Positions 26,383 to 36,266 are shown, counted from the first letter of the stretch. The stretch: DNA of 64,000 nt from Streptomyces sp. Act143 (GCF_003143935.1 NZ_QFRX01000001.1:98110-162109), one strand, 5' to 3'. Numbers and translations: made by a program. Notes: generated from the sequence alone by a model not told the origin.

Positions 26383-28152
26383 CTACGCCGCGTCGGCCCG
26401 TGCGGTCAGCCAGGTGCGGGTCGGGCGGCAGACCAGCTTGCCGTCCACCGCCCTGCACCAGGTCTGGTAGTCGGAGGAGAACAGGCGCTTGCCGACCCAG
26501 TCGTAGGCGTTCGGGGCGGGGCTGGTGCGCGGGGTGCGGGCAACGAATTCGGACGCGTCGTCGACGCTGCCCGTGCCGTCGTAGCGGGCGACCGCGGGGT
26601 ACGGGTAGACCGGCCGCGTGCGGGTCACCGTGCCGTCGGTGACGTTGGACGCGATGATCCTGCCGGGCTCCGTCGCGGTCTCCGCCCACGCCATCACCGG
26701 GGTCAGGACGTCGAAGGTGTTCGGACCGTTGCCGCCACCGCAGTGCGCGACGCCCGGGAACATGTAGAGCTTGGCGAAGCTGTCGGCCTGCCGGGCGCCG
26801 ACCGTCTTCTTCAGGGCGTCGTAGTAGGCCAGCGTCCCCTGCGGTGAGATGTGCTGGTCGTTCCAGCCGTGCCAGAGCAGCAGCTTGCCACCGCTCTTCT
26901 CGAAGGCGCTGAGGTCGGGGTCGAGGGCGGCGAGGTAACTGGAGGACTGGACCGTCTTCCAGAAGTTCTCCAGGGTGAACTTCAGGTCGGAGAGCTGGAA
27001 GTCGGGGTTCGCCGCGTTGGTGTGGGCGAGGTAGCGGGTGAAGGACGTCACGAAGTTCTCGCTGGCGACGGTCTGCCCCTGCCTGGCCGGCACGAACAGC
27101 GTCCACTCCAGCTCCGAGCCCCATTCATGCGCTGTCGCGAGCTCCAGCTTGTGGCCCTGCGCGTCGGTCGCGCCGTCGTGCAGCCGCTGGACGACGCCCG
27201 CCTGAGCCTCCGTCAGGCACGTCGACGCGTCCGCGCACACGAGCGTCCTCGGGTCGAAACGGCAGGTGCGCGGGTCGTCGAGAATGCCGTCCGCCACACC
27301 GTCGAGCGCGTCGCACTCGTCCAGCACGGCCCGGTGGATGAGGGGCAGCTTGTCCGCGAGAAGGATGTAGTTGCCGTCCGCGTCCTTGTTGGTGAGGACG
27401 TTCCAGGCGTGGTGGAAGGTGTTCTGGACGACCATGTTGTTGGCGGGCGCGCCGGCGGCGATGCCGTCGAAGTCGTCCGGGTAGCGCTGGGCCTCCATCA
27501 GAGCCTCACGGCCGCCGTCCGAGCAGCCGGTGAAGTAGGAGAAGGCGGGCCGTTGACCGTAGAACCTGCCGATGACCGCCTTGGCCACCTGGGAGGTGAC
27601 GTGCACACCCCGATAGGCGAAGTCGATCTGCGCCTGCGGATTGTCCAGTGCCCACGAGCCGTCGTTCAGCCCCTGGTGCCCCATGTCGGTGGTGGCGCTC
27701 GCGACGGTGCCGTCCTCGACGACCGGACAGCCCGACGCCTGGCCGTAGTTGATGTTCGCGCTGCCGCACAGGCCGCCGCAGCCGGTCTGCACGTAGCGCT
27801 GGGTCCAGCCGTCGACCGGCAGCCGCATGACGAGGGTGTTCGCCGGGGCGATGGTGCCGCGGACCTCGCAGTACGGGGCGGCCGTCCCGGTCGTCACGAC
27901 CGTCGCGGAGGTGATCGTGACCGGGGCGTCCGTGACGCCGTCGAGGTCGAGGGAGGTGACGTCCGCGCAGTCCGTCACCGGCTGGACGGCGGGGAGAGCG
28001 GCGAGGCCTTGGGCGGTGGCGGCGACGGGGCGGGTGGCCACCGCGCCGCTCGCGCTCGCCGAGGGCACCAGGAAGGTCGCGGCCAGCGCCGCCACGGCCG
28101 CGCAGGCCGCCACCGCCGGTCTCGTGCGGCCTCGGACGAGGGACCAACGCAT
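26383..28152 (-). CDS. Secreted tannase/feruloyl esterase family protein
   Basis: The 589-residue precursor has a Sec-type signal peptide (about 1-35, ending ASASGAVA). The family nucleophile motif is FSYFTGCSDGGREALMEAQ (Ser in CSDGG). The Asp and His of the triad lie in HGWNDQHISPQGT and the MFPGVAHCGGG segment, with the paired cysteines of the CS-D-HC arrangement. It hydrolyses esters of hydroxybenzoates or hydroxycinnamates, releasing gallate or ferulate from plant material. The start follows AAAGGGG. Upstream is a promoter with an overlapping direct repeat. Confidence 0.9.
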   Translation of the reverse strand: MRWSLVRGRTRPAVAACAAVAALAATFLVPSASASGAVATRPVAATAQGLAALPAVQPVTDCADVTSLDLDGVTDAPVTITSATVVTTGTAAPYCEVRGTIAPANTLVMRLPVDGWTQRYVQTGCGGLCGSANINYGQASGCPVVEDGTVASATTDMGHQGLNDGSWALDNPQAQIDFAYRGVHVTSQVAKAVIGRFYGQRPAFSYFTGCSDGGREALMEAQRYPDDFDGIAAGAPANNMVVQNTFHHAWNVLTNKDADGNYILLADKLPLIHRAVLDECDALDGVADGILDDPRTCRFDPRTLVCADASTCLTEAQAGVVQRLHDGATDAQGHKLELATAHEWGSELEWTLFVPARQGQTVASENFVTSFTRYLAHTNAANPDFQLSDLKFTLENFWKTVQSSSYLAALDPDLSAFEKSGGKLLLWHGWNDQHISPQGTLAYYDALKKTVGARQADSFAKLYMFPGVAHCGGGNGPNTFDVLTPVMAWAETATEPGRIIASNVTDGTVTRTRPVYPYPAVARYDGTGSVDDASEFVARTPRTSPAPNAYDWVGKRLFSSDYQTWCRAVDGKLVCRPTRTWLTARADAA

Positions 28153-28210
28153 GAGTTACCCCTTTCGGTGCGGGGCGCCCGGCTCGGACGAGGGCGCCCA
28201 CCGAGCGGGT

Positions 28211-28256
28211 AGCCTGACTCACGGCGCAGATATCGTCAACAATTTCGACAACAATA
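28211..28256 (-). promoter_or_regulatory. Promoter and direct-repeat operator of the tannase gene
   Basis: On the minus strand, TTGACG (28234-28239) and CAGGCT (28211-28216) with a 17-bp spacer form a promoter. The -35 box is covered by a 12-bp direct repeat, TCGTCAACAATT and TCGACAACAATA (28233-28256). This A/T-rich repeat is a likely regulator site, perhaps of the GntR type, but the regulator is unknown. Confidence 0.5.
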
Positions 28257-28312
28257 AGCGGGGTCGGCGCAAAGCAGCGGTCGGACGCCGCGTGCCCGGC
28301 GGGGAGCAGGGA

Positions 28313-28480
28313 TCACACCAGCTCCAGTTCCACGGGGAACGGCGCGGGGGCCCAGCGGTTTGGAGACGACCTCGGGGTGGCGCGACTGCGCCGCGACCTC
28401 CGACACCAGGACCACCCCCGGACCCCGCCACTTCGACCAGGGCGAGCAGTTCGTGGAAGTAGCGGGCCTCATCGCAGGCC
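28313..28480 (-). pseudogene. Decayed 3' fragment of an unknown gene
   Basis: With two frameshifts, the minus strand reads as a plausible C-terminus: DEARYFHELLALVEVAGSG, then VVLVSEVAAQSRHPEVVSK, then PFPVELELV and a stop at 28313. The frames change near 28435 and 28345. No start is present. I do not recognise the family. The rest of 28153-28615 outside the promoter elements shows nothing else supportable. Confidence 0.35.
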
Positions 28481-28615
28481 GTGCACGAGGTGGGCGTGCG
28501 GCCCAGAGCGGATGCACCCGATGACCTTCAGCCGTCGGCCGCAACTGATGGCCTTCGGCCGTGGACGTACCCGGACATCCTCTGGCCGTCCGCCGTACCG
28601 AATGGGTTCCGGCCA

Positions 28616-28676
28616 TTGACCAAGCGCGGTCATCACCCTAACCTCCATCCTCATATGTAGATGACGTCCATATGTA
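28616..28676 (+). promoter_or_regulatory. Promoter and operator of the glucarate operon
   Basis: TTGACC (28616-28621) and TAACCT (28639-28644) with a 17-bp spacer give a clear promoter. Just past the expected transcription start are two copies of CATATGTA, at 28652-28659 and 28669-28676, each containing the palindrome CATATG. A repressor bound there would block early elongation. A glucarate-responsive regulator encoded elsewhere is the likely ligand sensor. Confidence 0.6.
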
Positions 28677-28688
28677 TGGAGTGGGTTC

Positions 28689-29636
28689 ATGACATTGAAC
28701 AGGGTGGCTCAGGACGCCGCTCGACGGCTGCGGGACGGCATGGCACGCGGTGTGCTGTCCTTCCCGCTGACCAGCTTCACCGACGACGGCAGCCTCGACC
28801 TGGACGCCTACCGCGCCTATCTGGCCGACCAGTTGGCCACCGAACCCGGCGCGGTCTTCCCCGCCTGCGGCACGGGCGAGTTCAGCGCGCTGGACGAGGA
28901 GGAGTACCGCCGGGTCGTCACCGCGGCCGTGGAGGTGGCCGACGGCCACGTCCCCGTCGTCGCCGGCATCGGTTACGGCTGGGCCCAGGCCCTGCGCTTC
29001 GCCCGCATCGCCGAGGACGCCGGCGCCGACGCCGCGCTGGTGCTCCCCCACTACCTCGTCAAGGCCCCGCAGGAGGGCCTGGTCGAGCAGGTGCGCCGGA
29101 TCGCCGCGGGCACCGGCCTCCCGCTCATCGTCTACCAGCGCGACCATGTCGCCTTCAGCGTCGAGAGCCTGCGCCGCATCGCCGAACTGCCCACGGTCAT
29201 CGGCCTCAAGGACGGCCACAGCGACCTGGACCAGCTCCAGCGCCTCACCCTCGCCGCCCCCGACCATCTGCTCTTCTTCAACGGTGCCGCCACCGCGGAG
29301 ATCCAGGCCCGCGCCTACGCCACGGTCGGCGTCCCCGCGTACTCCTCCGCGGTCCACGCCTTCGCCCCCGAGATCGCCGACGCGTTCTTCACCGCCCTGC
29401 GAATCGGCGACGACAGCACCGTGGACGGCCTGTTGCGCGACTTCTACGTCCCCCTGGTCGAACTGCGGGACCGGGTGCCGGGCTACGCGGTCTCGCTCGT
29501 CAAGGCCGCCGCCCGGCTGCGCGGCAGGCCCGTCGGCCCGGTCCGCGCCCCGCTGACCGACCCCGGCCCGCAGGACCTCGCCGAGCTGGAGGAGCTCCTG
29601 GCGACCGGCCTGGCCCTGGCCGCAGCCGCTCGCTGA
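28689..29636 (+). CDS. kdgD: 5-dehydro-4-deoxyglucarate dehydratase
   Basis: The 315-residue protein is a DHDPS-superfamily barrel. GVLSFPLTSFTDDGSLDLDA is at the N-terminus, IVYQRD carries the catalytic tyrosine and VIGLKDGHSDL carries the Schiff-base lysine. It converts 5-dehydro-4-deoxy-D-glucarate to 2,5-dioxopentanoate with loss of water and CO2 (EC 4.2.1.41), feeding the glucarate pathway toward 2-oxoglutarate. GGAG lies 7 bases before ATG. It is the first gene of the operon with the permease and glucarate dehydratase. No dioxopentanoate dehydrogenase gene is present in the window. Confidence 0.92.
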   Translation: MTLNRVAQDAARRLRDGMARGVLSFPLTSFTDDGSLDLDAYRAYLADQLATEPGAVFPACGTGEFSALDEEEYRRVVTAAVEVADGHVPVVAGIGYGWAQALRFARIAEDAGADAALVLPHYLVKAPQEGLVEQVRRIAAGTGLPLIVYQRDHVAFSVESLRRIAELPTVIGLKDGHSDLDQLQRLTLAAPDHLLFFNGAATAEIQARAYATVGVPAYSSAVHAFAPEIADAFFTALRIGDDSTVDGLLRDFYVPLVELRDRVPGYAVSLVKAAARLRGRPVGPVRAPLTDPGPQDLAELEELLATGLALAAAAR

Positions 29637-29804
29637 ACCACCCGACGGCGTCTCGCCGTTCGCCGAACCATCCACCGGTCGGGCACCCTGCCCGGCCGTG
29701 CCGCGCCACCTCACCTCACCACGACAGACGGCCGCCGCTCCCCGGACGGGTGGCGGTCGTCATCTGCGCACCGTGCGAAGCACAGTTCAAAGGGGAACTG
29801 CTCC

Positions 29805-31145
29805 ATGCCTCTCGTCGTCGTCGGAATCAGCGTGCTGGTCCTGCTGTTCCTCATGACCAGACTGAAGTTCAACGGCCTCATCGCCCTCCTGCTCGTGGCC
29901 GTCGGCGTCGCGCTCGTCCAGGGCATCCCGGCCGCGGAGATCGCTGACGTCCTCGGCGAGGGCGTCGGCGACCAGATCGGCGACACCCTCCTCGTCGTCG
30001 GACTCGGCGCCATGCTCGGCCGCGTCATGGGCGACTCGGGCGCCGCCCAGCGCATAGCCGGCCGGCTGATCAACGCCTTCGGCCCGCGCCACGTCCAGAT
30101 CGCCATGGTCATCACCGCCATGCTGATCGGCGTGACGATGTTCTACGAGGTCGCCTTCGTCATCATCGTGCCGGTCGCCTTCACCATCGTCCGGGTCACC
30201 CGCAAGAACCTGCTGTGGGTGGGCCTTCCGATGTCGATCGCCCTGTCCACGATGCACAGCTTCCTGCCGCCCCACCCCGGCCCCACCGCCGTCGCCGCCA
30301 CCTTCGACGCCTCCGTGGGCCACACCCTGCTCTACGGTCTCTTCTTCGCCGTCCCCATCGGCGCGGGCATCGCGCTGGTGTGGCCGCGGCTGCCGTTCGT
30401 CCGGCGGATGAACCCCTCGATCCCCCAAGGGCTCGTCACGGAGCGGGTGTTCGAGGAGGACGAGATGCCGGGCATGGGCTGGTCGCTGTTCGTCGCCCTG
30501 GTCCCGATCGTGCTGATCGCGGGGGCCGCCGTGGCCGACATGGCGGTGTCCGACGACAAGAACCCGGTCCTGCACGCCGTCGACTTCATCGGCTCCGCCC
30601 CGGTCGCCCTGTTGCTGACGCTGTGCCTGGCCATCTGGGCGTTCGGCCCGCGCATCGGCCGCAGCCTGGACGAGGTCAGCGCCTCCTGTGTCTCCGCGGC
30701 CAAGTCGATGGCGATGATCCTGCTGGTCATCGGTGCCGGCGGCGCCTACAAGGGGGTCCTCGTCGAGGGCGGGATCGCCGACTACATCAAGGACTTCACC
30801 GAGGGCTGGGACATCTCGCCGATCATCCTGGCCTGGCTGATCGCCGCGATCCTGCGCATCGCCCTCGGTTCCGCGACGGTCGCCGTCGTCACGGCCGCCG
30901 GTGTGGTGGCCCCGCTCGTCGCGGGCAGCGGCGTCCACCCCGAGCTGATGGTGCTGGCCGTCTCCTGCGGCTCCATCGCCTTCAGCCACGTCAACGACCC
31001 GGGCTTCTGGATGTTCAAGGAGTACTTCAACCTGTCGGTCCTCGACGCGATCAAGGCCCGTACGACCTACACGACCGTGCTGGCGGTCCTCGGCCTGGGC
31101 GGCGTGCTCGCCGTCGAACGCGCCCTGGACGCCTTCGGCATCTGA
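29805..31145 (+). CDS. GntP family sugar-acid:H+ symporter
   Basis: The 446-residue protein has 12-14 membrane segments. The sequence [20 protein letters not shown] and the C-terminal [20 protein letters not shown] are diagnostic of the gluconate permease (GntP) family. Given its position between kdgD and gudD, it probably imports D-glucarate or a related aldarate; the substrate is inferred from context. GGGGA precedes the start by 8 bases. A 168-bp gap separates it from kdgD, and gudD follows 35 bp after its stop. Confidence 0.9.
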   Translation: MPLVVVGISVLVLLFLMTRLKFNGLIALLLVAVGVALVQGIPAAEIADVLGEGVGDQIGDTLLVVGLGAMLGRVMGDSGAAQRIAGRLINAFGPRHVQIAMVITAMLIGVTMFYEVAFVIIVPVAFTIVRVTRKNLLWVGLPMSIALSTMHSFLPPHPGPTAVAATFDASVGHTLLYGLFFAVPIGAGIALVWPRLPFVRRMNPSIPQGLVTERVFEEDEMPGMGWSLFVALVPIVLIAGAAVADMAVSDDKNPVLHAVDFIGSAPVALLLTLCLAIWAFGPRIGRSLDEVSASCVSAAKSMAMILLVIGAGGAYKGVLVEGGIADYIKDFTEGWDISPIILAWLIAAILRIALGSATVAVVTAAGVVAPLVAGSGVHPELMVLAVSCGSIAFSHVNDPGFWMFKEYFNLSVLDAIKARTTYTTVLAVLGLGGVLAVERALDAFGI

Positions 31146-31180
31146 CCCGACTCCTCTCCGACAATCCCAAGGAACCTCCG

Positions 31181-32518
31181 ATGACCAGCGGAAACCAGCC
31201 CACCGTCACCGCCTTCGAGGTCTATCCCGTCGCAGGCCGGGACTCGATGGAACTGAACCTCTCCGGGGCACACGGCCCCTACTTCACCCGCAACGTGGTC
31301 GTCCTGACCGACTCCGAGGGCCGCACGGGCCTGGGCGAGGTACCGGGCGGCGCGAAGATCACGCGGACGCTGCGGGACGCCGAGTCCCTGGTCGTCGGCG
31401 CGCGCGTGGGCGACTACAAGCGAATCCTGCGCGAGATCGGGGACCGGTTCGGCGACCGCGACTCCGGCGGCCGCGGCCTGCAGACCTTCGATCTCCGCAC
31501 GACCGTCCACGCCGTCACCGCCGTCGAGTCCGCCCTCCTCGACCTGCTCGGACAGCACCTCGACGTCCCCGTCGCGGCCCTGCTCGGCGACGGGCAGCAG
31601 CGCGCGTCCGTACGGGTCCTCGGCTACCTCTTCTACGTCGGCGACCCCGACCGCACGGACCTGGAGTACGTCCGTGAGCCCGGCGCCGACGTGGCGTGGC
31701 ACCGCATCCGGCACGAGGAGGCGCTCACCCCCGACGCGATCGTCCGCCAGGCCGAGGCGGCCTACGAGCACTACGGCTTCCGGGACTTCAAGCTGAAGGG
31801 CGGGGTGCTGGAGGGCGCGGAGGAGGTCAAGGCGATCCGGCGGCTGAAGGACCGCTTCCCCGACGCGCGGATCACCCTGGACCCCAACGGCGCCTGGTCC
31901 CTGCGCGAAGCGGTCGAGTTGTGCCGTCCCCTGGTGGGCACCCTCGCCTACGCCGAGGACCCGTGCGGCGCCGAGGACGGCTACTCGGGCCGGGAGATCC
32001 TCGCGGAGTTCCGCCGGGCCACCGGACTGCCCACCGCCACCAACATGGTCGCCACCGACTGGCGCCAACTGACGCATGCCCTGGCCCTTCAGTCCGTCTC
32101 CATCCCGCTCGCCGACCCGCACTTCTGGACCATGCAGGGCTCCGTGCGGGTCGCCCAGTTGTGCAACGCGATGGGCCTGACCTGGGGTTGTCACTCCAAC
32201 AACCACTTCGACATCAGCCTCGCCATGGTCACCCACTGCGGCGCCGCGGCGCCCGGCGAGTACAACGCCCTCGACACACACTGGATCTGGCAGGAGGGGC
32301 TGGAACGCCTCACGGTCTCCCCGCCCCGCATCGTCGACGGTGAGATCGCCGTCCCCCGGGCGCCCGGCCTCGGGGTCCGGCTCGACCGGGAGCGCCTCCT
32401 CGCCGCGCACGAGCTCTACCGTGAGAAGGCCCTCGGCGCCCGCGACGACGCGATCGGCATGCGCTACCTCGTCCCCGACTGGACCTTCGACAACAAGCGT
32501 CCCTGTCTGGTGCGCTGA
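31181..32518 (+). CDS. gudD: Glucarate dehydratase
   Basis: The 445-residue protein is an enolase-superfamily member. Key features are the KxK base motif in FKLKGG (about 207), metal ligands in [15 protein letters not shown] and [10 protein letters not shown], and the His of HSNNHFDIS. It dehydrates D-glucarate to 5-dehydro-4-deoxy-D-glucarate (EC 4.2.1.40), the substrate of kdgD in the same operon. AAGGAA precedes ATG 31181. The frame is open far upstream into gntP, but that is a shadow. The neighbouring genes make the function firm. Confidence 0.93.
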   Translation: MTSGNQPTVTAFEVYPVAGRDSMELNLSGAHGPYFTRNVVVLTDSEGRTGLGEVPGGAKITRTLRDAESLVVGARVGDYKRILREIGDRFGDRDSGGRGLQTFDLRTTVHAVTAVESALLDLLGQHLDVPVAALLGDGQQRASVRVLGYLFYVGDPDRTDLEYVREPGADVAWHRIRHEEALTPDAIVRQAEAAYEHYGFRDFKLKGGVLEGAEEVKAIRRLKDRFPDARITLDPNGAWSLREAVELCRPLVGTLAYAEDPCGAEDGYSGREILAEFRRATGLPTATNMVATDWRQLTHALALQSVSIPLADPHFWTMQGSVRVAQLCNAMGLTWGCHSNNHFDISLAMVTHCGAAAPGEYNALDTHWIWQEGLERLTVSPPRIVDGEIAVPRAPGLGVRLDRERLLAAHELYREKALGARDDAIGMRYLVPDWTFDNKRPCLVR

Positions 32519-32527
32519 CGCAGGTAC

Positions 32528-32553
32528 GGGCGGCCCGTCCGGCCCGGCCGCCC
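32528..32553. terminator. Terminator hairpin after gudD
   Basis: GGGCGGC (32528-32534) pairs with GCCGCCC (32547-32553) across a 12-nt loop. It lies in the 58-bp space between the convergent gudD and isochorismatase-type genes. Confidence 0.55.
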
Positions 32554-32576
32554 GCCGGCCAGGTCGGCGCGGCGTC

Positions 32577-33173
32577 TCAGCCCAGCTTCGACGCCGACGG
32601 TACGACCACCCCGTAGAGGTCCTCGATCGTGGCGAGCGCGCTGCGGTGGAGCTGTTCGGCGCCGACCTCGGCCACGGCGGTCCGCAGCGGGCGGGTCGCG
32701 GAGGCGTCGGCGACGACGGTGGGCCGGTTGCCGCGCAGGAACGCCCCCTGGGCGGTGAAGGCCACGCACATGTGGGTCATGAACCCGGCGATGACCACGT
32801 CCTTGCGGCCGGCGGCGTCGACCTGGTCACCGAGGTCGGTGCCGACGAACGCGTCGGGCACGTGTTTGACCACGACCGTCTCACCGTCGGCCGGGGCGAC
32901 CCGGGGGTGGATCCGTCCGATCTCGGCCCGGATGTCGTACGGCGTGCCCTCGCCGCCGTCGTTGACCACATGGATGACCTTCGCGCCGGCGCCGCGGGCG
33001 CGGGCGAGGAGGTCGGCGGCGGCGTCCAGGGCGGGCTCCCATCCCGTCAGTTCCATCACGCCGCGGGTGTAGGTGTTCTGGTAGTCGATCATGATCAGCG
33101 TGGCATCGGCCAGCGAGGCGGGGGTCTGGTCGAAGCCGTTGAGGTCGCGAAGAGTCGTCGTATGCGTGGTCAT
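32577..33173 (-). CDS. Isochorismatase-family cysteine hydrolase
   Basis: The 198-residue protein has the family triad: Asp in MIDYQNTYTRG (about 29), Lys in VVVKHVPDAFVGT and the nucleophilic Cys in VIAGFMTHMCVAFTAQGAF (about 135), preceded by the usual cis-peptide region. Members hydrolyse isochorismate, nicotinamide or N-carbamoyl compounds; the substrate here is not clear. It is divergent from a GlxA-type regulator, which probably controls it. The two start codons lie 96 bp apart. Confidence 0.85.
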   Translation of the reverse strand: MTTHTTTLRDLNGFDQTPASLADATLIMIDYQNTYTRGVMELTGWEPALDAAADLLARARGAGAKVIHVVNDGGEGTPYDIRAEIGRIHPRVAPADGETVVVKHVPDAFVGTDLGDQVDAAGRKDVVIAGFMTHMCVAFTAQGAFLRGNRPTVVADASATRPLRTAVAEVGAEQLHRSALATIEDLYGVVVPSASKLG

Positions 33174-33269
33174 GCCTCCACGCTAGGAGCCGCACACCAT
33201 GGCGACAATGTCATGTAACTTGCAGATACGGACATCAAGGCGCCGGGCACCGAGCGGAGGCGGATCTGC

Positions 33270-34262
33270 ATGAGTGACGTCGGCGAACGGCTCATCGTCG
33301 TCGTTCTCTTCGACGGGGTCGACCTGCTCGACGTCACCGGCCCCCCGGAGGTGTTCGCCCTGCTGCGCCGCGAGACCGACGACGAGCCGGGATATCGCGT
33401 CGTCCTGGCGGCCGAGACCATGGACCCGGTGACCACCGCGGCCGGGGTGCGGGTGCTGCCCGACAGCACGTTCCGCGAGGTGGCCCGGCGCAGGATCGAC
33501 ACCCTGATGGTGCCCGGCTCGGTCGAGATCGACAGCGAACGGCGGGTGCACGCACTGGCCGACCCCGCCGTCGTCGACCGGGTGAAGGAACTCGCCGGCC
33601 GGGCCCGGCGCGTCGCATCCGTCTGCGTGGGCGCCCATCTCCTCGCCGCCGCGGGCCTGCTGGACGGCAGGCGCGCCACCACCCACTGGTCGACCGCGCA
33701 CCAGCTCGCCGCCGATCATCCGCACGTCGAGGTCGACGCCGACCCCATCTTCATCCGCGACGGCGACGTGTGGACGGGGGCGGGCATCACCGCCTGCCTC
33801 GATCTCTCGCTCGCCCTGGTCGCCGAGGACTTCGGTGAGGCGACGGCGCTGCGGGTGGCCCGGCAGCTGGTCATGTATCTCAAACGGCCCGGCGGACAGA
33901 GCCAGTTCAGCGTCCCCATCGAGCCCGTCTCCACCACGCGGCGCATGGCGGACCTACGGCATCACATCAGCCGCCATCTGGCCGGTCCCCTCACCCTCAC
34001 CGACCTGGCCGAGTACGCACACGTCAGCGAGAGGCAGCTCACCAGGATCTTCAAGACCGAGCTCGGCACGACCCCCGCCGCGTACGTCGAGTCCGCGCGC
34101 GTCGAAGCGGCCCGCAACCGGCTCGAAACCACGGACGACACCTTGGAGCGGGTGGCGTCCGCATGCGGTTTCGGCACCCTCGACACCTTGATCCGGGCGT
34201 TCCGCCGCCGGCTCGACACCACGCCGACGGAGTACCGGAGCCGGTTCCGGCACCTGGTGTAG
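33270..34262 (+). CDS. GlxA family regulator (DJ-1/PfpI domain plus AraC HTH)
   Basis: The 330-residue protein has an N-terminal class-I glutamine amidotransferase-like domain (about 1-190, with SVCVGAHLLAAAGLLDGRRA containing the nucleophile-elbow Cys). A C-terminal AraC double HTH (about 225-325) has LADLAEYAHVSERQLTRIFK-type features. Proteins of this type activate adjacent hydrolase genes in response to nitrogen compounds. It sits back to back with the cysteine hydrolase, so that gene is its likely target. GGAGG lies 9 bases upstream of ATG. Confidence 0.88.
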   Translation: MSDVGERLIVVVLFDGVDLLDVTGPPEVFALLRRETDDEPGYRVVLAAETMDPVTTAAGVRVLPDSTFREVARRRIDTLMVPGSVEIDSERRVHALADPAVVDRVKELAGRARRVASVCVGAHLLAAAGLLDGRRATTHWSTAHQLAADHPHVEVDADPIFIRDGDVWTGAGITACLDLSLALVAEDFGEATALRVARQLVMYLKRPGGQSQFSVPIEPVSTTRRMADLRHHISRHLAGPLTLTDLAEYAHVSERQLTRIFKTELGTTPAAYVESARVEAARNRLETTDDTLERVASACGFGTLDTLIRAFRRRLDTTPTEYRSRFRHLV

Positions 34263-34471
34263 GCACCTCCGGCAGGGCCGGCCACTGTGGTGCTCACACG
34301 GCCCGGCTCGGTGGCGGAGCCCCCGACGGCGTGCGCGTGGCAGAACGCCCCCGTCTGCACCACAAGCTGGCCAGGACTTCGTCCATACGGTGGCTGCGTC
34401 AAGTGCCTTGTCTCTAGGATGTATTGCCTGGTGCACCGGTCAGCTCGGTGCCGTACGCGACTGGGGAGACG

Positions 34472-35290
34472 ATGGAGTCCGGGAAGCGGTTGTCCACCAA
34501 GATCGACGCCACGGTTCCGACCGCCGCGCGCATGTACGACCACTATCTGGGCGGCAAGGACAACTACGCGGCCGACCGTGCCGCCTGCGAGGAGCTGGAC
34601 AAGGTGGTGCCCAGCACCCGGGCACTCGCGCTGAACAACCGGCGTTTCCTCCAGCGGGTGGTGGCGACGCTGGCGCAGGAGTACGGCATCCGCCAGTTCC
34701 TGGACCACGGGTCCGGTCTGCCCACGCAGAACAACGTGCACCAGGTGGCCCAGCGCATCGAGCCGACCTCGCGCGTCGTGTACGTGGACAACGATCCGAT
34801 GGTCCTGGTGCACGGCCGCGCACTGCTGGACCAGAACGACCGTACGGCCGTGATCCAGGCCGACCTGCGCGACACCGACGTGATCTTCTCCCACCCCGAC
34901 ACCCAGCGGCTGATCGACTTCTCGCAGCCGGTGGGCGTGCTCTTCAACTCGGTGTTCCACTGCATTCCGGACAGCGAGACGGACGGTCCGCTCGCGGTGG
35001 TGAAGCGGGTGACCGAGCGGCTGGTGCCCGGCAGCTGCCTGGTGATGTGCCAACTGGTCAGCGGGGACCCCGAGGTGCGGGACTTCGTCACCGACTTCAT
35101 GGACAAGGCCACGCAGGGGCACTGGGGCCGGGTGCGCGAGGAGAAGGACGTCGCGCACTGGTTCGAAGGACTGGAGATCCTCGAACCCGGCCTGGTGGAG
35201 GTGTCCACCTGGCGGCCGGACAGCGAAGTGGCGCCGCGTCAGCAGACCCACGAATGGGTCGAGTTCGGCGGGGCCGGCCTCCTCCTCTGA
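34472..35290 (+). CDS. SAM-dependent methyltransferase, DUF574 (Methyltransf_19) family
   Basis: The 272-residue protein has the family signature ARMYDHYLGGKDNYAADR (about 16-33) and the SAM-binding segment GIRQFLDHGSGLPTQNNVHQ, followed by RVVYVDNDPMVLVHGRALL. This family is greatly expanded in actinomycetes, often next to XRE/DUF397 regulators, and its substrate is unknown. The ATG at 34472 follows GGGGAG. Convergent with it, 15 bp away, is the WhiJ-like regulator. A second paralogue lies at 55747. Confidence 0.85.
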   Translation: MESGKRLSTKIDATVPTAARMYDHYLGGKDNYAADRAACEELDKVVPSTRALALNNRRFLQRVVATLAQEYGIRQFLDHGSGLPTQNNVHQVAQRIEPTSRVVYVDNDPMVLVHGRALLDQNDRTAVIQADLRDTDVIFSHPDTQRLIDFSQPVGVLFNSVFHCIPDSETDGPLAVVKRVTERLVPGSCLVMCQLVSGDPEVRDFVTDFMDKATQGHWGRVREEKDVAHWFEGLEILEPGLVEVSTWRPDSEVAPRQQTHEWVEFGGAGLLL

Positions 35291-35305
35291 GGAAGCGGCA
35301 CCCGC

Positions 35306-36226
35306 TCAGCGGCCCCCGTAACGCAGTTCGACGGTCTCGCGCAGCAGGTCGAGCGAGTCACGGGGGCTGAGCGCGTCGTCGGCCAGCTGGTCCAGCGCCA
35401 CGCGGTACTGCTCGGTCTCGTCGCGGTCCTCCAGGAACGTGGCGCTCCTGATGTGCTCCAGATAGACGATGTCCGGCAGATCGAGGCCGCCGAAGCGCAG
35501 GTATGTGACGGGTATGGCCGGTGCGGACGCGTTGGTCACGTCCAGGGGCACCACCTGCACGACGACGTGCTGCTGCTCGGCCATCGTGATCAGATGCTCC
35601 AGCTGTTCGCGCATGATGTCGCGGCTGCCCAGGACCCGCAACAGCACCGACTCGTCGACGACCGCCCACAGCTGCGGCGCGTCCGGCCGCTTCAGCAACT
35701 CCGCCCTCTTCATGCGCAGTTCCACGCGGCGGTTGACCTCGCGGCTCGGGGCCGCGGGCAGGCCACGCTCCACGACGGCGCGCGTGTACGCCGGCGTCTG
35801 CAGCAGTCCGGGGACGTACTGGATCTCGAACGTACGGATGGAATCGGCCGCTTCCTGCAGACCCACGAGCCGGTCGAACCACTCCGGCATCAAGCGCTTG
35901 TCGAAGCGCTGCCACCAGCCGGGCTCACCGGCACGCATCAGCAACTGCAGCAGGACGGACGCCTCGTACTCATCCGTACCGTAGAAATCCAGTAGTGCGC
36001 GGACGTCGACCTCGGTGGGTGGCCGGCGGCCCTTGCCCGCCTCGATGCGGGACAGCTTCGCCGGGCTGAACCCCACGGCCCGCGCCGCCTGCTCCTGTGC
36101 CAGGCCGGCGTCTTCGCGCAGGCCCGCCAGCTGTACGCCGACCAGCATCTTCAGCAAGGTCGGCGCCGGCTCGGTGCGGTGCAGGTACGGCTCGAGACGG
36201 GAGACACGCGGTGACTCGGCGGGCAT
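35306..36226 (-). CDS. XRE-family regulator with DUF5753 (WhiJ-like)
   Basis: The 306-residue protein has an N-terminal lambda-repressor-like HTH (about 25-85, LREDAGLAQEQAARAVGFSP and AKLSRIEAGKGRRPP). A C-terminal DUF5753 domain holds WWQRFDKRLMPEWFDRLVGL and FEIQYVPGLLQTPAYTRAV. WhiJ-type proteins of S. coelicolor work with small DUF397 partners to control development. AGGAG precedes ATG 36226. The DUF397 gene lies 133 bp upstream on the same strand, and the two operator-like dyads nearby may be its binding sites. Confidence 0.9.
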   Translation of the reverse strand: MPAESPRVSRLEPYLHRTEPAPTLLKMLVGVQLAGLREDAGLAQEQAARAVGFSPAKLSRIEAGKGRRPPTEVDVRALLDFYGTDEYEASVLLQLLMRAGEPGWWQRFDKRLMPEWFDRLVGLQEAADSIRTFEIQYVPGLLQTPAYTRAVVERGLPAAPSREVNRRVELRMKRAELLKRPDAPQLWAVVDESVLLRVLGSRDIMREQLEHLITMAEQQHVVVQVVPLDVTNASAPAIPVTYLRFGGLDLPDIVYLEHIRSATFLEDRDETEQYRVALDQLADDALSPRDSLDLLRETVELRYGGR

Positions 36227-36244
36227 CCTGACTCCTGGTGGACA

Positions 36245-36266
36245 GAAGGCAACAGCCTTCATTATC
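36245..36266 (-). promoter_or_regulatory. Promoter and dyad upstream of the WhiJ-like gene
   Basis: GAAGGC-AACA-GCCTTC (36245-36260) adjoins the minus-strand -10 box GATAAT (36261-36266). The dyad would cover the transcription start, fitting autoregulation. Confidence 0.5.

Noticed and set aside
30215..32518. Apparent 767-residue fusion ending in glucarate dehydratase
   Set aside because: The first 322 codons run out of frame through the GntP gene and lack protein-like content; gudD has its own ribosome site and ATG at 31181.
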